From Rhodocyclaceae bacterium (GTDB taxonomy: Bacteria; Pseudomonadota; Gammaproteobacteria; Burkholderiales; Rhodocyclaceae): a stretch of 64,000 nucleotides of DNA. A program made the position numbers and the translations under genes. Each line of letters opens with the position of its first letter. Positions within the stretch are counted from its first letter, which is position 1. Shown here piece after piece: positions 16,394-24,979 of this stretch. Location: positions 47,349 to 111,348 of the forward strand of contig VIKE01000018.1 in NCBI GenBank assembly GCA_008080565.1. Direction: 5' to 3'. The notes below the pieces were generated by a model, which was not told the DNA's origin, ran no database searches, and saw nothing but the letters and a program-made list of their open reading frames with translations.

Positions 16394-17605
16394 CTAGGTG
16401 TTCTTGCCGTGCATGTCGATGCGCGAGACGAACCAGATGGCGACCAGATTGGCCGCGACGGCGACGTAGCCGACCTGCGCATAGCCGACGATGCGGCCGC
16501 TGGCGTCGAGCGAGGTGAGGAAGCCGGCCAGCGTCGTGGCCAGGCCCATGGCCAGCGACTGCGTGGTGGCGTTGAGCGACATGAAGGTGCCGCGCAGTTT
16601 GGGCTGGGCCGACGAGGCGATGATCGCCATGGCCGGGATCATGCGCCCCGAGATGAGCACGAAGAAGCTGGCCGAGATGATCAGCCAGCCCCACAGCGGC
16701 AGGACGCCGGCGTGGGTGAGAACCAGCGTCGGGATCATGGCGAGCAGGGCGACCAGCCGATAGACCTCGACCTTGCCGTGCTTGTCGGCCCAGTGCCCGA
16801 TCAGCCGGGCGCTGATGAAGGTGGCCGAGCCGCCGACCAGATAGACGATGGGGATGTCGGTCTGGGCGATGCCGACGTTATTGACGGCATAGACCGTGAT
16901 GTAGGGAATGATCGTGAAGCCGGAAAAAATGATCAGTGCCGAGAAGAGCAGGGCGCGCAGGTGGTTGGCGTCGCCGAGCACGCTGAAGGTCGCCGAGAGC
17001 AGATGGGCGCGCTTTTCTTCGCTGATGTGGTGGCGCAGTTCGGGCAGGAAGCGCAGGCCGATGCCGAGGAAAACGACGGTCAATGCGGCGATCAGCACGA
17101 AGGGCGCGCGCCAGCCGAAGTGGTTGGCCAGCCACAGCGAGAGGGGCACGCCGACAATGGTCGAAATCGAAAAGGCGCTCGACACCACGCCGCTCGCCCG
17201 CGCCCGCCGCGAAAAGGGGATGGCGTCGGCGATCATCGTCTGGACCAGCGCCCCCATGATGCCGCCGAAGACGCCGGCCATGCCGCGCGCCAGGATCAGC
17301 GTCGAATAGCCCGGCGCCAGCCCGCAGGCCAGCGTTGCCACGCCGAACAGCGTGAACACGATGAGCAGCAGGCGCTTGCGCTCGAAGAGATCAACAAAGG
17401 TCGCCGCCAGAATTCCCGACACCGCAGCGCTGAAACTGTAGGAGGCGACGAGCAGCCCGAACTCGTTCGTGCCGATGCCGAAAGCCGCCATGAGGATAGG
17501 CCCGAGCGGCATCATGATCATGAAATCAAGAATGTGGCTGAACTGGATACCGGCCAGGGTCAGCAGGAAAAAGCGTTCGGTACGGGGGGTGAGCGTGGTG
17601 GACAT
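16394..17605 (-). CDS. MFS transporter (DHA1/AraJ-like)
   Basis: A 403-residue inner-membrane transporter with twelve predicted helices in two six-helix halves. The loop after helix 2 (FVDLFERKRLL) and RGMAGVFGG in helix 4 to 5 match drug/sugar efflux members of the major facilitator superfamily. A large cytoplasmic loop (PELRHHISEEKRAHLL) separates the halves. The substrate is unknown. It stands alone between a thioesterase and the SRAP gene, both on the same strand but with gaps of more than 100 bp. Confidence 0.9.
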   Translation of the reverse strand: MSTTLTPRTERFFLLTLAGIQFSHILDFMIMMPLGPILMAAFGIGTNEFGLLVASYSFSAAVSGILAATFVDLFERKRLLLIVFTLFGVATLACGLAPGYSTLILARGMAGVFGGIMGALVQTMIADAIPFSRRARASGVVSSAFSISTIVGVPLSLWLANHFGWRAPFVLIAALTVVFLGIGLRFLPELRHHISEEKRAHLLSATFSVLGDANHLRALLFSALIIFSGFTIIPYITVYAVNNVGIAQTDIPIVYLVGGSATFISARLIGHWADKHGKVEVYRLVALLAMIPTLVLTHAGVLPLWGWLIISASFFVLISGRMIPAMAIIASSAQPKLRGTFMSLNATTQSLAMGLATTLAGFLTSLDASGRIVGYAQVGYVAVAANLVAIWFVSRIDMHGKNT

Positions 17606-17701
17606 GGGGGCGGGAAATACGGCGTGGGCGGCAAGGATACGCTGCCCGGGGCGGCAGGCGATAGCGTCGACCGCGTTGCTCCGAATAATTCAATGAAAGC
17701 G

Positions 17702-17731
17702 TTTCAGGCAGCCCGCTCCACTGCCTGAAAG
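17702..17731 (-). terminator. Perfect hairpin between the thioesterase and MFS genes
   Basis: Ten-base arms TTTCAGGCAG and CTGCCTGAAA around a nine-base loop, 10 bp after the thioesterase stop. There is no long T-run, so it may be a weak terminator or a processing hairpin. Confidence 0.5.
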
Positions 17732-17740
17732 CGCAGGCTA

Positions 17741-18205
17741 TCAGCTCGCCACAAAAGTATCCGGCATCTGCAGGGCGATCACCTCGCCGCGCGCCGTGGC
17801 CACGCCGTCGGCGTAAACCGTCGCCTCGACGACGACCTTCCGGCCCTTGATTTCCTTCACCTTGCCGCGAATTTCGAGGACCGGGCCGAGCGGCGTCGGC
17901 TTGAGGTAACTGACCTGCAGCGAGCCGGTGACGAAACGAAAGGCCGGCAGGCTGTCCATGCTCCGGTTCTCGGCCTTGTACATCGCGGCGGCCGCTGTTC
18001 CCGTGCCGTGGCAGTCGATCAGCGAAGCGAGCAGGCCGCCATAGACAAAACCGGGGATCGCCGTGTGTTCCGGGCGTGGCTGGAAATGGGTGACGGTTTC
18101 GTCACCCTCCCAGAAGGTCTTGATCTGATGCCCGTGCTCGTTGTTGCGGCCGCAACCGTAGCAATGGGCGAGGTTCTCCGGGTAGTAATCCTGAAAGGCC
18201 TGCAT
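17741..18205 (-). CDS. PaaI-like hotdog thioesterase
   Basis: A 154-residue single hotdog-fold protein. The core GGLLASLIDCHGTGTAAAA contains the catalytic Asp region of the 4HBT/PaaI acyl-CoA thioesterases, and SLQVSYLKPTPLG is the following strand. An N-terminal HCYGCGRNN with two cysteines is typical of one PaaI-like subgroup. The acyl-CoA substrate cannot be inferred. A hairpin follows the stop. Confidence 0.85.
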   Translation of the reverse strand: MQAFQDYYPENLAHCYGCGRNNEHGHQIKTFWEGDETVTHFQPRPEHTAIPGFVYGGLLASLIDCHGTGTAAAAMYKAENRSMDSLPAFRFVTGSLQVSYLKPTPLGPVLEIRGKVKEIKGRKVVVEATVYADGVATARGEVIALQMPDTFVAS

Positions 18206-18721
18206 GCTGTCTCCTTATTGTTGGCAAAGCAGCATCGTAGGCGAGGCGGTGCTCAGCGGCCACTGCTCAGTCAGACAGATGGCGTGCAAATTCGGCCACT
18301 AAAGTAGCCGTAGCGGAGTCTTGCTGTGATGACCACCGAATTGCATCGGTTTCGACCATGCGAAGAAGCCAATTTGACCGGGCCAGGTCGAACGGCAACT
18401 TGGTGCCCATTCCGGTCATCGAGGTTTCCCGATACCGGCCGCTCAGCCAAACCCGGAGTTTTTGAAGTGGAATGCTCCGAACCGGCCATTCGCGACCTCA
18501 CCCATTCGGCCAGGTGCGGACGTAGCTGCCCCAAAAAATCGAGCAAATTGAATGGCCGGTAATTCTAAAAATACCTGTCGCTCGTCTCAGTAAGGGCTCG
18601 GCCTGCTCAACAAGCCAAAGTAGCCATTGACAAAGATTAAGCGTCAAGGTTTCGGCATTCAAATACCATCAATGGATGCCCGTAGATGTTGAAGTGATTC
18701 ACTTCTGTATTGTCATAATCA
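18206..18721. other. Intergenic boundary of an AT-richer island
   Basis: No convincing gene. Base composition shifts from the GC-rich background to AT-rich near 18550. The stretch 18380-18550 (with GAACCGGCCATTCGCGACC) resembles degenerate sequence at 24100-24180 and 25340-25480 (GCCGGAAAGCGGACGTT, GCCGTAAAGCGGCCGTT), so a decayed non-coding repeat brackets the island. A small hairpin GAAGTGATTCACTTC lies at about 18690-18704 and a -10-like TCATAAT just before the first gene. Confidence 0.5.
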
Positions 18722-19897
18722 ATGGCAATACAATTAGGGGTGAAACACATCAATAATCAAATGGAACAGCCGCCTCAACGCCATATCTTGCTATTTGCTG
18801 ATCGTCTTCCTCCACTAGTTGGAGGCATGGAGATGCACGCTGGCGCTTTTATCCAGCATTTCCATGAACACGAAGTCTTTCCATTGGTTGGAGTAGTCAC
18901 CCGAGATGCCGAGCAACGGGATTGTCTTCTTGTTGATGATGACCTATTGCCGCTTTCGCTTAGCGATCTACCCTCCAGAATCGGAGACGAGCCGAAGATC
19001 GTATTTTTTAACAGTGGTCGCTGGATTGAGGATTTGGCTTTCCTTAGGCAGCAATTTCCTGGCGCCAAGTTCATTTACCGAACTGGCGGAAATGAGATTT
19101 TGCAAGCGCCGTTGGTCCGCGAGCACATCGCTGATCACACTTCTCGCCAAAACTACTGGGTCAAGCAGATTGCGGAGAACATCGACGAAGTTATTACAAA
19201 CTCTGTGTTCACGGATAACCGCCTTATTCAGATCGGCATGTTTCCCGATCGTCTATTTCGGTGTGTTGGTGGCGTTAACTCTTCAGCGCTTACAAGGTCG
19301 CGCCGCAAAAGTTCAATCTCAGATTCACCGTTGGTGCTCTTTTGTGCTGCACGGTTCGTACCATACAAAAACCACGCATTGCTTCTGAAAGTAGTCAGCA
19401 ACTTGATACAGGCCGGCTATAAATTGGAGTTGCGTTTGGCGGGAGATGGCCCTCTTTATTCAGCTTCGGAACAACTGGCTGAGGAACTCGGAATTACCGC
19501 TCACGTTAGTTTTCTCGGGCGATTAGATAATTCCGCTGTGTGTAACGAACTTCAAGTGGCTGACGCTTACATCCAATTTAGCTGTGATGAATTTACGTAT
19601 GTTCCCGGGGGGCACTATATCCACGCTGAGGGCATGGGGCGTTCAATTCTTGAAGCAATTTCATATGGCACATATGTCATTGCTCTGCGGAGTGGGGCAC
19701 TTGATGAAATTGTGACACCTGATCGTGGTGTTGTGCTGGAGAAGGCCCCACCACATGAGCTTGCTGCACAAATCGCATCCGTTTTTGCACGCTTGCCTGA
19801 CGATTTGCCGGGAACCAATGAGTACGAGTGGGATTTTTACTTTCAGCGCTATGAGGCGCGGTGGAAAGCTATGCATGCGACTGTTATTGGTAACTGA
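18722..19897 (+). CDS. GT-B glycosyltransferase (GT4-like), first gene of the island operon
   Basis: A 391-residue cytoplasmic glycosyltransferase. The N-terminal half has LFADRLPPLVGGMEMHA, typical of the acceptor domain of GT4 enzymes. The C-terminal half has FCAARFVPYKNHALLLK, LRLAGDGPL and a donor-site EGMGRSILEAISYGTYVIA with the usual second Glu of the E-x7-E motif. The sugar donor and acceptor are unknown. Codon use is AT-richer than the flanks. Start is uncertain: ATG 18722 has no clear ribosome site and ATG 18761 is possible. The next gene starts inside its 3' end, so the two are translationally coupled. Confidence 0.88.
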   Translation: MAIQLGVKHINNQMEQPPQRHILLFADRLPPLVGGMEMHAGAFIQHFHEHEVFPLVGVVTRDAEQRDCLLVDDDLLPLSLSDLPSRIGDEPKIVFFNSGRWIEDLAFLRQQFPGAKFIYRTGGNEILQAPLVREHIADHTSRQNYWVKQIAENIDEVITNSVFTDNRLIQIGMFPDRLFRCVGGVNSSALTRSRRKSSISDSPLVLFCAARFVPYKNHALLLKVVSNLIQAGYKLELRLAGDGPLYSASEQLAEELGITAHVSFLGRLDNSAVCNELQVADAYIQFSCDEFTYVPGGHYIHAEGMGRSILEAISYGTYVIALRSGALDEIVTPDRGVVLEKAPPHELAAQIASVFARLPDDLPGTNEYEWDFYFQRYEARWKAMHATVIGN

Positions 19898-21563
19898 GAA
19901 ATTTAAGCCACGTCCTGATCAATGCGACGGTGGGGCACGTCTTGTTCAGGCATTGAGAGGGTCCTTCGGCCCGATTTTAGATGTGGCGCAATTTGACGAC
20001 GGGCAAGAAAATAATCAGCCCGCGCCAGTTTTCCGCTTTACCTATCCGAACGCTAACACCAACCGGTTTACACGTCGCATCGCAAATGCCGCATTTATTG
20101 CTTCCCAAGTGAGAACGCTCTTACCAAGCTATACGCACGTTATCTTTGCACACATCTCCATGCAATTTGGTTTCGCAGACGCGCCGTTGAAGGACGTTAT
20201 TGTCTGGACGTTTCCGATGTTCCTCACGCCATCCTATGCCGCTTCCGGCGAAATCGTTCCCCCCGAATATACTCGTTTGGAGCGGGACTCTCTGGCTGGA
20301 ACTGGCCGAATATTGACCCCGAGCTATTTTGAGAAGCTCCAGTTAACCCGCTATTACGGCTTACCTGATGAACGAATCAGGGTTGTTCCGCGTGGCGTGT
20401 CGAAGTTTCCCCCTACGCTGTCTAAGCGCCCTAGTCTAGATACACCTCGCTTCTGCAGCGTTGGAAGCATCAAGCGACAAAAGAACACCCTTGGCCTCAT
20501 TCGCTTATTTCACAAGATCCGCATCCGATATCCAAAAGCGACATTGCTTGTTATCGGGCCAGTTCAGGACGCGAGCTACGCCGCCGATGTACTTGGAGAG
20601 GTTGAGGCGCTTGGTTTGGGTTCTGCGGTCAAGTTCACTGGCCCGGTTGTTCACGCGCAACTTGCATCCGTCGTTGCCGAATCACACATCCACCTATCTA
20701 CATCGCGTTGCGAAACGTTTGGTCGAGCAATATTTGAAACACTTGCGCTCGGCCTGCCCAACATTGTGGCTGCTGAAGCGAATGCGGCGTTTGATTTCCT
20801 TCACTCAGTGCCCTACGTACGCTTTTTCAATGACGTCGATACGGCGTTAACTGATGTTGATGCAACCCTATTGGACTGGACTAGGCTTTCAGAGCTGTCG
20901 CGTGAAGTTGCGGACTTATATCACGATGATCATGTTACTCGACGCATGGCAGCCGAAATCGTAGGTGCAGACGCGCTTGTTGTAAGCGACTTTGATGGCA
21001 CCCTTTTTCACAAGAACGACGCTGACCTTACGCGCAGGTCAATCAAGGCATTTCAGAGCTATGCTCACAGAATTATTTGCTCGGCGCGCTCGTTCAAGCA
21101 ACTAGATTCCGCAGCCGTGGCTCTCGGAATAGATGCAGACTATCTGATCAGTTGGAGTGGCGCCATGCTGACTAACCGCACAGGCCAAGTCTTATGGAGT
21201 ATGCCGTTTTCGACTGCTGAAATTGCGGAGATTCAAGCCTGCTTTCCTGTGGCTGAGAAGGTTTTCGAAGGTAGGGAGGTGATGCAATTCGTCTTGCGAG
21301 ATCAGGTCGTATCCGCTCCCTTGGGGTTTCGTGTGGAAATCTATGAAGGCGCTTCATATATCCGCCCGTGGCGAGTCTCGAAGCTCCACTCAGTTCTTCG
21401 CTTACTTCGTCACCTGAATTGGGAGGGCCGTGTCAGCACGTTTGGTGACAACCAATATGACTTGGAGCTACTCAACTATTTTTCTGGAATTCGAATTTGT
21501 CGCGAACCATCTACAACATCAATACTGCGTGAATCTAGGGAAGTAACCCATGCTCAAGCCTAG
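19875..21563 (+). CDS. Glycosyltransferase-HAD phosphatase fusion
   Basis: A 562-residue two-domain protein. Residues 1-370 form a GT4-type GT-B glycosyltransferase (MRLLLVTEKF; VGSIKRQKNTLGLIRLFHK; LLVIGPVQD; STSRCETFGRAIFETLALG). Residues from about 375 form a HAD phosphatase of the Cof/sucrose-phosphatase type with DFDGT (motif I), a Ser in ICSARS (II), a Lys in WRVSKLHS (III) and GDNQYDLELL (IV). Such fusions make a phosphorylated glycoside and then dephosphorylate it, as in sucrose or glucosylglycerol synthesis, so a sugar-phosphate acceptor is likely. ATG 19875 is chosen because earlier in-frame residues do not match the family; it overlaps the previous gene by 23 bp. Confidence 0.85.
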   Translation: MRLLLVTEKFKPRPDQCDGGARLVQALRGSFGPILDVAQFDDGQENNQPAPVFRFTYPNANTNRFTRRIANAAFIASQVRTLLPSYTHVIFAHISMQFGFADAPLKDVIVWTFPMFLTPSYAASGEIVPPEYTRLERDSLAGTGRILTPSYFEKLQLTRYYGLPDERIRVVPRGVSKFPPTLSKRPSLDTPRFCSVGSIKRQKNTLGLIRLFHKIRIRYPKATLLVIGPVQDASYAADVLGEVEALGLGSAVKFTGPVVHAQLASVVAESHIHLSTSRCETFGRAIFETLALGLPNIVAAEANAAFDFLHSVPYVRFFNDVDTALTDVDATLLDWTRLSELSREVADLYHDDHVTRRMAAEIVGADALVVSDFDGTLFHKNDADLTRRSIKAFQSYAHRIICSARSFKQLDSAAVALGIDADYLISWSGAMLTNRTGQVLWSMPFSTAEIAEIQACFPVAEKVFEGREVMQFVLRDQVVSAPLGFRVEIYEGASYIRPWRVSKLHSVLRLLRHLNWEGRVSTFGDNQYDLELLNYFSGIRICREPSTTSILRESREVTHAQA

Positions 21564-22509
21564 AGATAATTTGGACGGCTTGTTACAGGGAGGCCGAGAG
21601 CCTTTCTACAAGGGTTACTACTTGATGACATCGAGGTGTAATCTTGATTGCGGTTACTGTGTGCTGGAGAATGCGCCGCATCAGCTACGCCAGGAGCTCG
21701 ACTTTGAAGACAAGAAGGCTCTTATTGCTCACTTGTACGAGCACTTACGGTTCCGACATCTGACGTTGTCAGGCGGAGAAGCGCTACTTATTGGCAAGCA
21801 CCCGCCAAACGACTTTATCGAACTCCTACGCTATCTTCGTGGCTTTCGTTCAGAGGTTGCCGATGAGAATCTAGGTATTACTGTCTACAGCAATGGAACA
21901 CTCCTGAGTGATGTGGTTGCGGATGAGTTCGTCGGTATTGTTGATATGGTTGGACTCACGATTGACAGTGCCAATAATACGTTGTTAAGTGCCATTGGCC
22001 GCAACAAAGGGCGTTATCAGGAATACTTTCAACGCGCCGTTAATGCTTGTGGCCTACTTGGAAAGCGCGGTGTCTCGGTAAAACTGCATAGCGTTATTGG
22101 GCAGATGAACTATAAGCAGATCGCCTACGAGGTACTAGAGATTCTCGATGCCGTTCTGGCAGCAGGTGGACAGATAACAAAGTGGAAGTTTTACCAGTAC
22201 ATGTCCTATGACGAACCACTTCGCGATGGCGCTTTCTCCATCGAAACTGATCAATTCAAGCAGGGGTGCGATCGTATATCCTCCGCACTCAAAGGTTCCG
22301 ATATCCAATTACACTTCAAAGACAACAAGGAAATGAACGACTCGCTGTTCAATATTTTGCCTTATGGTAATGCGCAATATTTGCGAACTAGCGATACTTG
22401 GTCTTCCAGCCAACGTACTGGTAATTTGCAGAACTACGCCTCGATGAGTGATCTATTTGCCGCGCACGAAATAGACAGCGTCGCGTTCCATCGTTTTCAC
22501 GCTATCTAA
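21550..22509 (+). CDS. Radical SAM enzyme with viperin-like features
   Basis: A 319-residue radical SAM protein. The cluster motif is CNLDCGYC (CxxxCxxC), followed by LTLSGGEALL (the GGE SAM-binding motif). The middle and C-terminal parts resemble viperins: DSANNTLLSAIGRNKG (compare DS...IGRG.G), KLHSVIGQMN (compare KINSVI.RFN) and WKFYQYM (compare WKVFQ). Viperins convert CTP, UTP or GTP to 3'-deoxy-3',4'-didehydro nucleotides with antiviral effect. The rest of the operon points instead to glycan chemistry, and no nucleotide kinase is nearby, so it may be a related clade acting on a sugar nucleotide. It overlaps the previous gene by 14 bp. There is no SPASM domain. Confidence 0.85.
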   Translation: MLKPRDNLDGLLQGGREPFYKGYYLMTSRCNLDCGYCVLENAPHQLRQELDFEDKKALIAHLYEHLRFRHLTLSGGEALLIGKHPPNDFIELLRYLRGFRSEVADENLGITVYSNGTLLSDVVADEFVGIVDMVGLTIDSANNTLLSAIGRNKGRYQEYFQRAVNACGLLGKRGVSVKLHSVIGQMNYKQIAYEVLEILDAVLAAGGQITKWKFYQYMSYDEPLRDGAFSIETDQFKQGCDRISSALKGSDIQLHFKDNKEMNDSLFNILPYGNAQYLRTSDTWSSSQRTGNLQNYASMSDLFAAHEIDSVAFHRFHAI

Positions 22510-22512
22510 TCA

Positions 22513-23274
22513 ATGAGCAACATGCTTATCGTTACCATTGATCTGGATTGGGCTTGTGAGCCAGCTATCGATTACACGTTGCGGGTTATGGAAGAGTTAC
22601 AAGTTCCTGTGACGGTGTTCGCGACTCATCACTCTGCGGCAGTTGAATCACGTGCCGAAAATCTTGAGGTAGGTCTGCACCCATACTTTGGCGGCAATGA
22701 CTCCTCTCATGGCTCTACTATCCAACAGGTTGTTGAGCACGTCATGGGCATCCCGCACAACTTGAAGGCTTTCCGCTGCCACAGGTTTGCAGGATCGAAC
22801 GAAACAGACACCGCTATGCTCGACGCCGGGATGACAATATCATCAAACGTCTGCACAGACTTGGAAATGATCCCGCCCTTCCGCAACCGTAGTGGCCTCT
22901 TGGAGGTTCCAATATTCATGGAGGATGGCGGATATCTTCACCGAGGTCACTCGCTGCGCGGCACATCTCAGCTGAATCGAGCCTTGCAGGCGGACGGCAT
23001 CAAGGTCTTGCTCCTGCACCCAATGCATTTCGCACTTAATACGCCCCACTTTGACTTCATGGTGAATATCAAAAAACGGCTCAGTCGAACAGAGTGGACG
23101 GGGCTATCATCGCGAACGCTTCAGGACTTGCGCTGGCACGAGCGAGGAATAGCGGACTTGCTGATTGACATACTAAAACAGACTCGTAATGCCGATTTCG
23201 CCACAGTTGGAGATATCACTGCAGCTGCTGGTGCTGCTCCGTCTCAAACGCTAACTTTCCGCAGGCGAGCATAA
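22513..23274 (+). CDS. WbmS-like polysaccharide deacetylase-family protein
   Basis: A 253-residue protein with the NodB/CE4-like fold seen in WbmS-type proteins of O-antigen clusters. Visible elements are the N-terminal TIDLDWACEP (acidic metal-site region), VTVFATHHS, GLHPYF, FRCHRF, and near the C-terminus LLLHPMHFALN. Deacetylation of an N-acetyl sugar or glycan is the family activity, although WbmS itself is poorly characterised. It starts 3 bp after the radical SAM gene. Its last 30 bp overlap the convergent ComB-like gene. No signal peptide is present, so it acts in the cytoplasm. Confidence 0.8.
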   Translation: MSNMLIVTIDLDWACEPAIDYTLRVMEELQVPVTVFATHHSAAVESRAENLEVGLHPYFGGNDSSHGSTIQQVVEHVMGIPHNLKAFRCHRFAGSNETDTAMLDAGMTISSNVCTDLEMIPPFRNRSGLLEVPIFMEDGGYLHRGHSLRGTSQLNRALQADGIKVLLLHPMHFALNTPHFDFMVNIKKRLSRTEWTGLSSRTLQDLRWHERGIADLLIDILKQTRNADFATVGDITAAAGAAPSQTLTFRRRA

Positions 23275-23933
23275 CTGCCGATCTGTTCAGCGCGTACTGC
23301 AAATCCAAAGCGATCGATCTCCAAACAGCGTTCAAAATCCGCAGTTGGATATTCGCCTTGCGCTTCGCCAAAGAAATAGGCTCCAGAGGTCAAGCGAAGC
23401 GTGTGAATCCGTTCGCGGTCAGCCACCCCTTCTCCTCCTTTCAATCGCGCCATGAAGAACTCTGCGCACAACTCATCTTCAGGAGCGGGAAGAGTGCCTT
23501 CATGGCCCATGCAAACAAGCGATACCACACTGGATTTCTGGTTCTGAATGTATGTAACGGTTGCTCCCACGTTCACAAAGCCAGCGACGAGAACTTCATC
23601 CGCACGAAGCGCATTAAGAACCCCGCGTGCGCCAGCTGCTGTTCGGTGCACAACCACACGAGTACTAAGATCGTGATGAAGTGAGAGTGTTGGCGAGTTT
23701 GGAATGTCGTATTGGGGGTCTAGCCCGCCTTCCGGTTTGCCAATCAAAAAAGCTTGAGAATCTGCTTTCTTCAGTTGCGCGACTGTAATGGAGTCGCCAA
23801 CGAGGAAGTAGTCAGTTAGCGATTGAGACATGACATAGCAAGTTGTTGTGGATGCACGGAAGACATCAATAATAACCACAACTCCTGTCGCATTTGCTGC
23901 TCCCTCAAGGAGGTGGTGGGTTTCTATCTGCAT
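23244..23933 (-). CDS. ComB-like 2-phosphosulfolactate phosphatase family protein
   Basis: A 229-residue protein of the ComB family, which hydrolyses 2-phosphosulfolactate in coenzyme M or sulfolactate synthesis. Family motifs are IIDVFRASTTTC, NSPTLSL, HRTAAGARGVL, GFVNVGAT and PEDELCAEF. It is transcribed toward the four-gene operon and the two 3' ends overlap by about 30 bp. No sulfolactate genes are visible, so a different phosphorylated hydroxy acid or sugar acid is possible. The ATG at 23933 has only a weak GGAATT site. AT-rich like the rest of the island. Confidence 0.85.
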   Translation of the reverse strand: MQIETHHLLEGAANATGVVVIIDVFRASTTTCYVMSQSLTDYFLVGDSITVAQLKKADSQAFLIGKPEGGLDPQYDIPNSPTLSLHHDLSTRVVVHRTAAGARGVLNALRADEVLVAGFVNVGATVTYIQNQKSSVVSLVCMGHEGTLPAPEDELCAEFFMARLKGGEGVADRERIHTLRLTSGAYFFGEAQGEYPTADFERCLEIDRFGFAVRAEQIGSYARLRKVSV

Positions 23934-24445
23934 TCATGAATTCCGTATTTCAAGTGGTAGCTTTATGCCGAATAGCAGTATTCCGAACGACCGTTTTATA
24001 CCAGTACTCCAGTTGCCCAAGACTATTTCCTTATCGTCAGTTTACTGTTCATTAAGCTGCCGGAAGGGTTTTGTATGTCATCGGGCTGGTATGGGTCGGG
24101 ACACGACAGTCCCCTTTTCAACTTCGCTGCCGGAAAGCGGACGTTGACGTTTCGCTTCTCCGAAGCAGCCGCTCGTCACCGAGTGCTGACGACCCAAAGG
24201 CGACAGTCAGGGCTTTGAAAAGCAGACCTTCAATGTGCCAGCTCAGTTGACTACAGGTAGCGAAGCCGGCTGACGTTCGGCTTGGAGCGAGATGTTATGC
24301 ATATTAAACATCTAGGCACCTTTTAGCCTCCACAGGAGGTCACCTCTCGTAAAACGAGGGCTGTCGATGTGAAAAGGGGCGCAACCTAAGCCGAACCCCG
24401 TTTTGGGTTCATTTACGTATTAATACCCTCGTTCAAAACAAAACA
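23934..24445. other. Non-coding stretch inside the island
   Basis: No gene can be supported. The part 24060-24300 resembles the degenerate sequence at the island edges (TTCGCTGCCGGAAAGCGG). 24340-24370 has CTCTCGTAAAACGAGGG and 24395-24425 has GAACCCCGTTTTGGGTTC, two short hairpins that may end transcription of the gene to the right. Confidence 0.45.
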
Positions 24446-24979
24446 TCAACGGTGGGGCGGGTTATTTCCCCTGCCGCCTCCCGACGGATTGCCGGTCTTA
24501 CTTGGCCAGTTTGGGTTTTCTTTGCTGTCATCATCATCATCGCCATCATAAGAAAATGGAACAACTCCGGAGTTCATCCTATTGGGATATCTGATGCTTA
24601 TTCTTGATGCGCCATAGATGTTCATCAGTTCGCTAAGTATTGGCTCAAGCTGTTTATCGACCGAAAAGTTAATAGTTGAATACACTGAAATCTCTAGAGT
24701 CGTCCCGAATACTTGCACACTAATCTCACCGTCAGTGAGTCTACGTAGTTCTAATAGAATCCAGTCTTCACGACTTTTGTGGAGATTCATGACTATGGCG
24801 AAAAAGTGCGCAGTTGCACCAATTTTGTTGAGTGCACCGTACAACATGGACGTCGCTGTTTTTCTGTCATTACCGGTGCCAATCACACCAATGGTCAGAT
24901 ATTTTTCGTTAATTTCGACGTTAACCATTGCACCGGGAAAGCTTTCCTGAACTGCCGATTTTACTCGCTCAAACCACAT
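24446..24979 (-). CDS. Unknown protein with acidic and glycine-rich tail
   Basis: A 177-residue cytoplasmic protein that I do not recognise. Residues 1-135 are of mixed alpha/beta character (KYLTIGVIGTGNDRKTATSML, ISVQVFGTTLEISVY). The C-terminus has a run of five Asp (YDGDDDDDSKE) and a Gly/Asn/Pro tail (GNPSGGGRGNNPPHR), looking disordered. Base composition is AT-rich, suggesting recent transfer. It stands alone with more than 450 bp of non-coding DNA on each side and no strong ribosome site. Confidence 0.65.
   Translation of the reverse strand: MWFERVKSAVQESFPGAMVNVEINEKYLTIGVIGTGNDRKTATSMLYGALNKIGATAHFFAIVMNLHKSREDWILLELRRLTDGEISVQVFGTTLEISVYSTINFSVDKQLEPILSELMNIYGASRISIRYPNRMNSGVVPFSYDGDDDDDSKENPNWPSKTGNPSGGGRGNNPPHR

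Noticed and set aside
17702..17731. Hairpin after the thioesterase as part of the dispersed family
   Set aside because: Sequence TTTCAGGCAG/CTGCCTGAAA is unrelated to the element consensus.
18722..24979. Island taken as a prophage
   Set aside because: No phage structural, lysis or integrase genes; the genes are metabolic.
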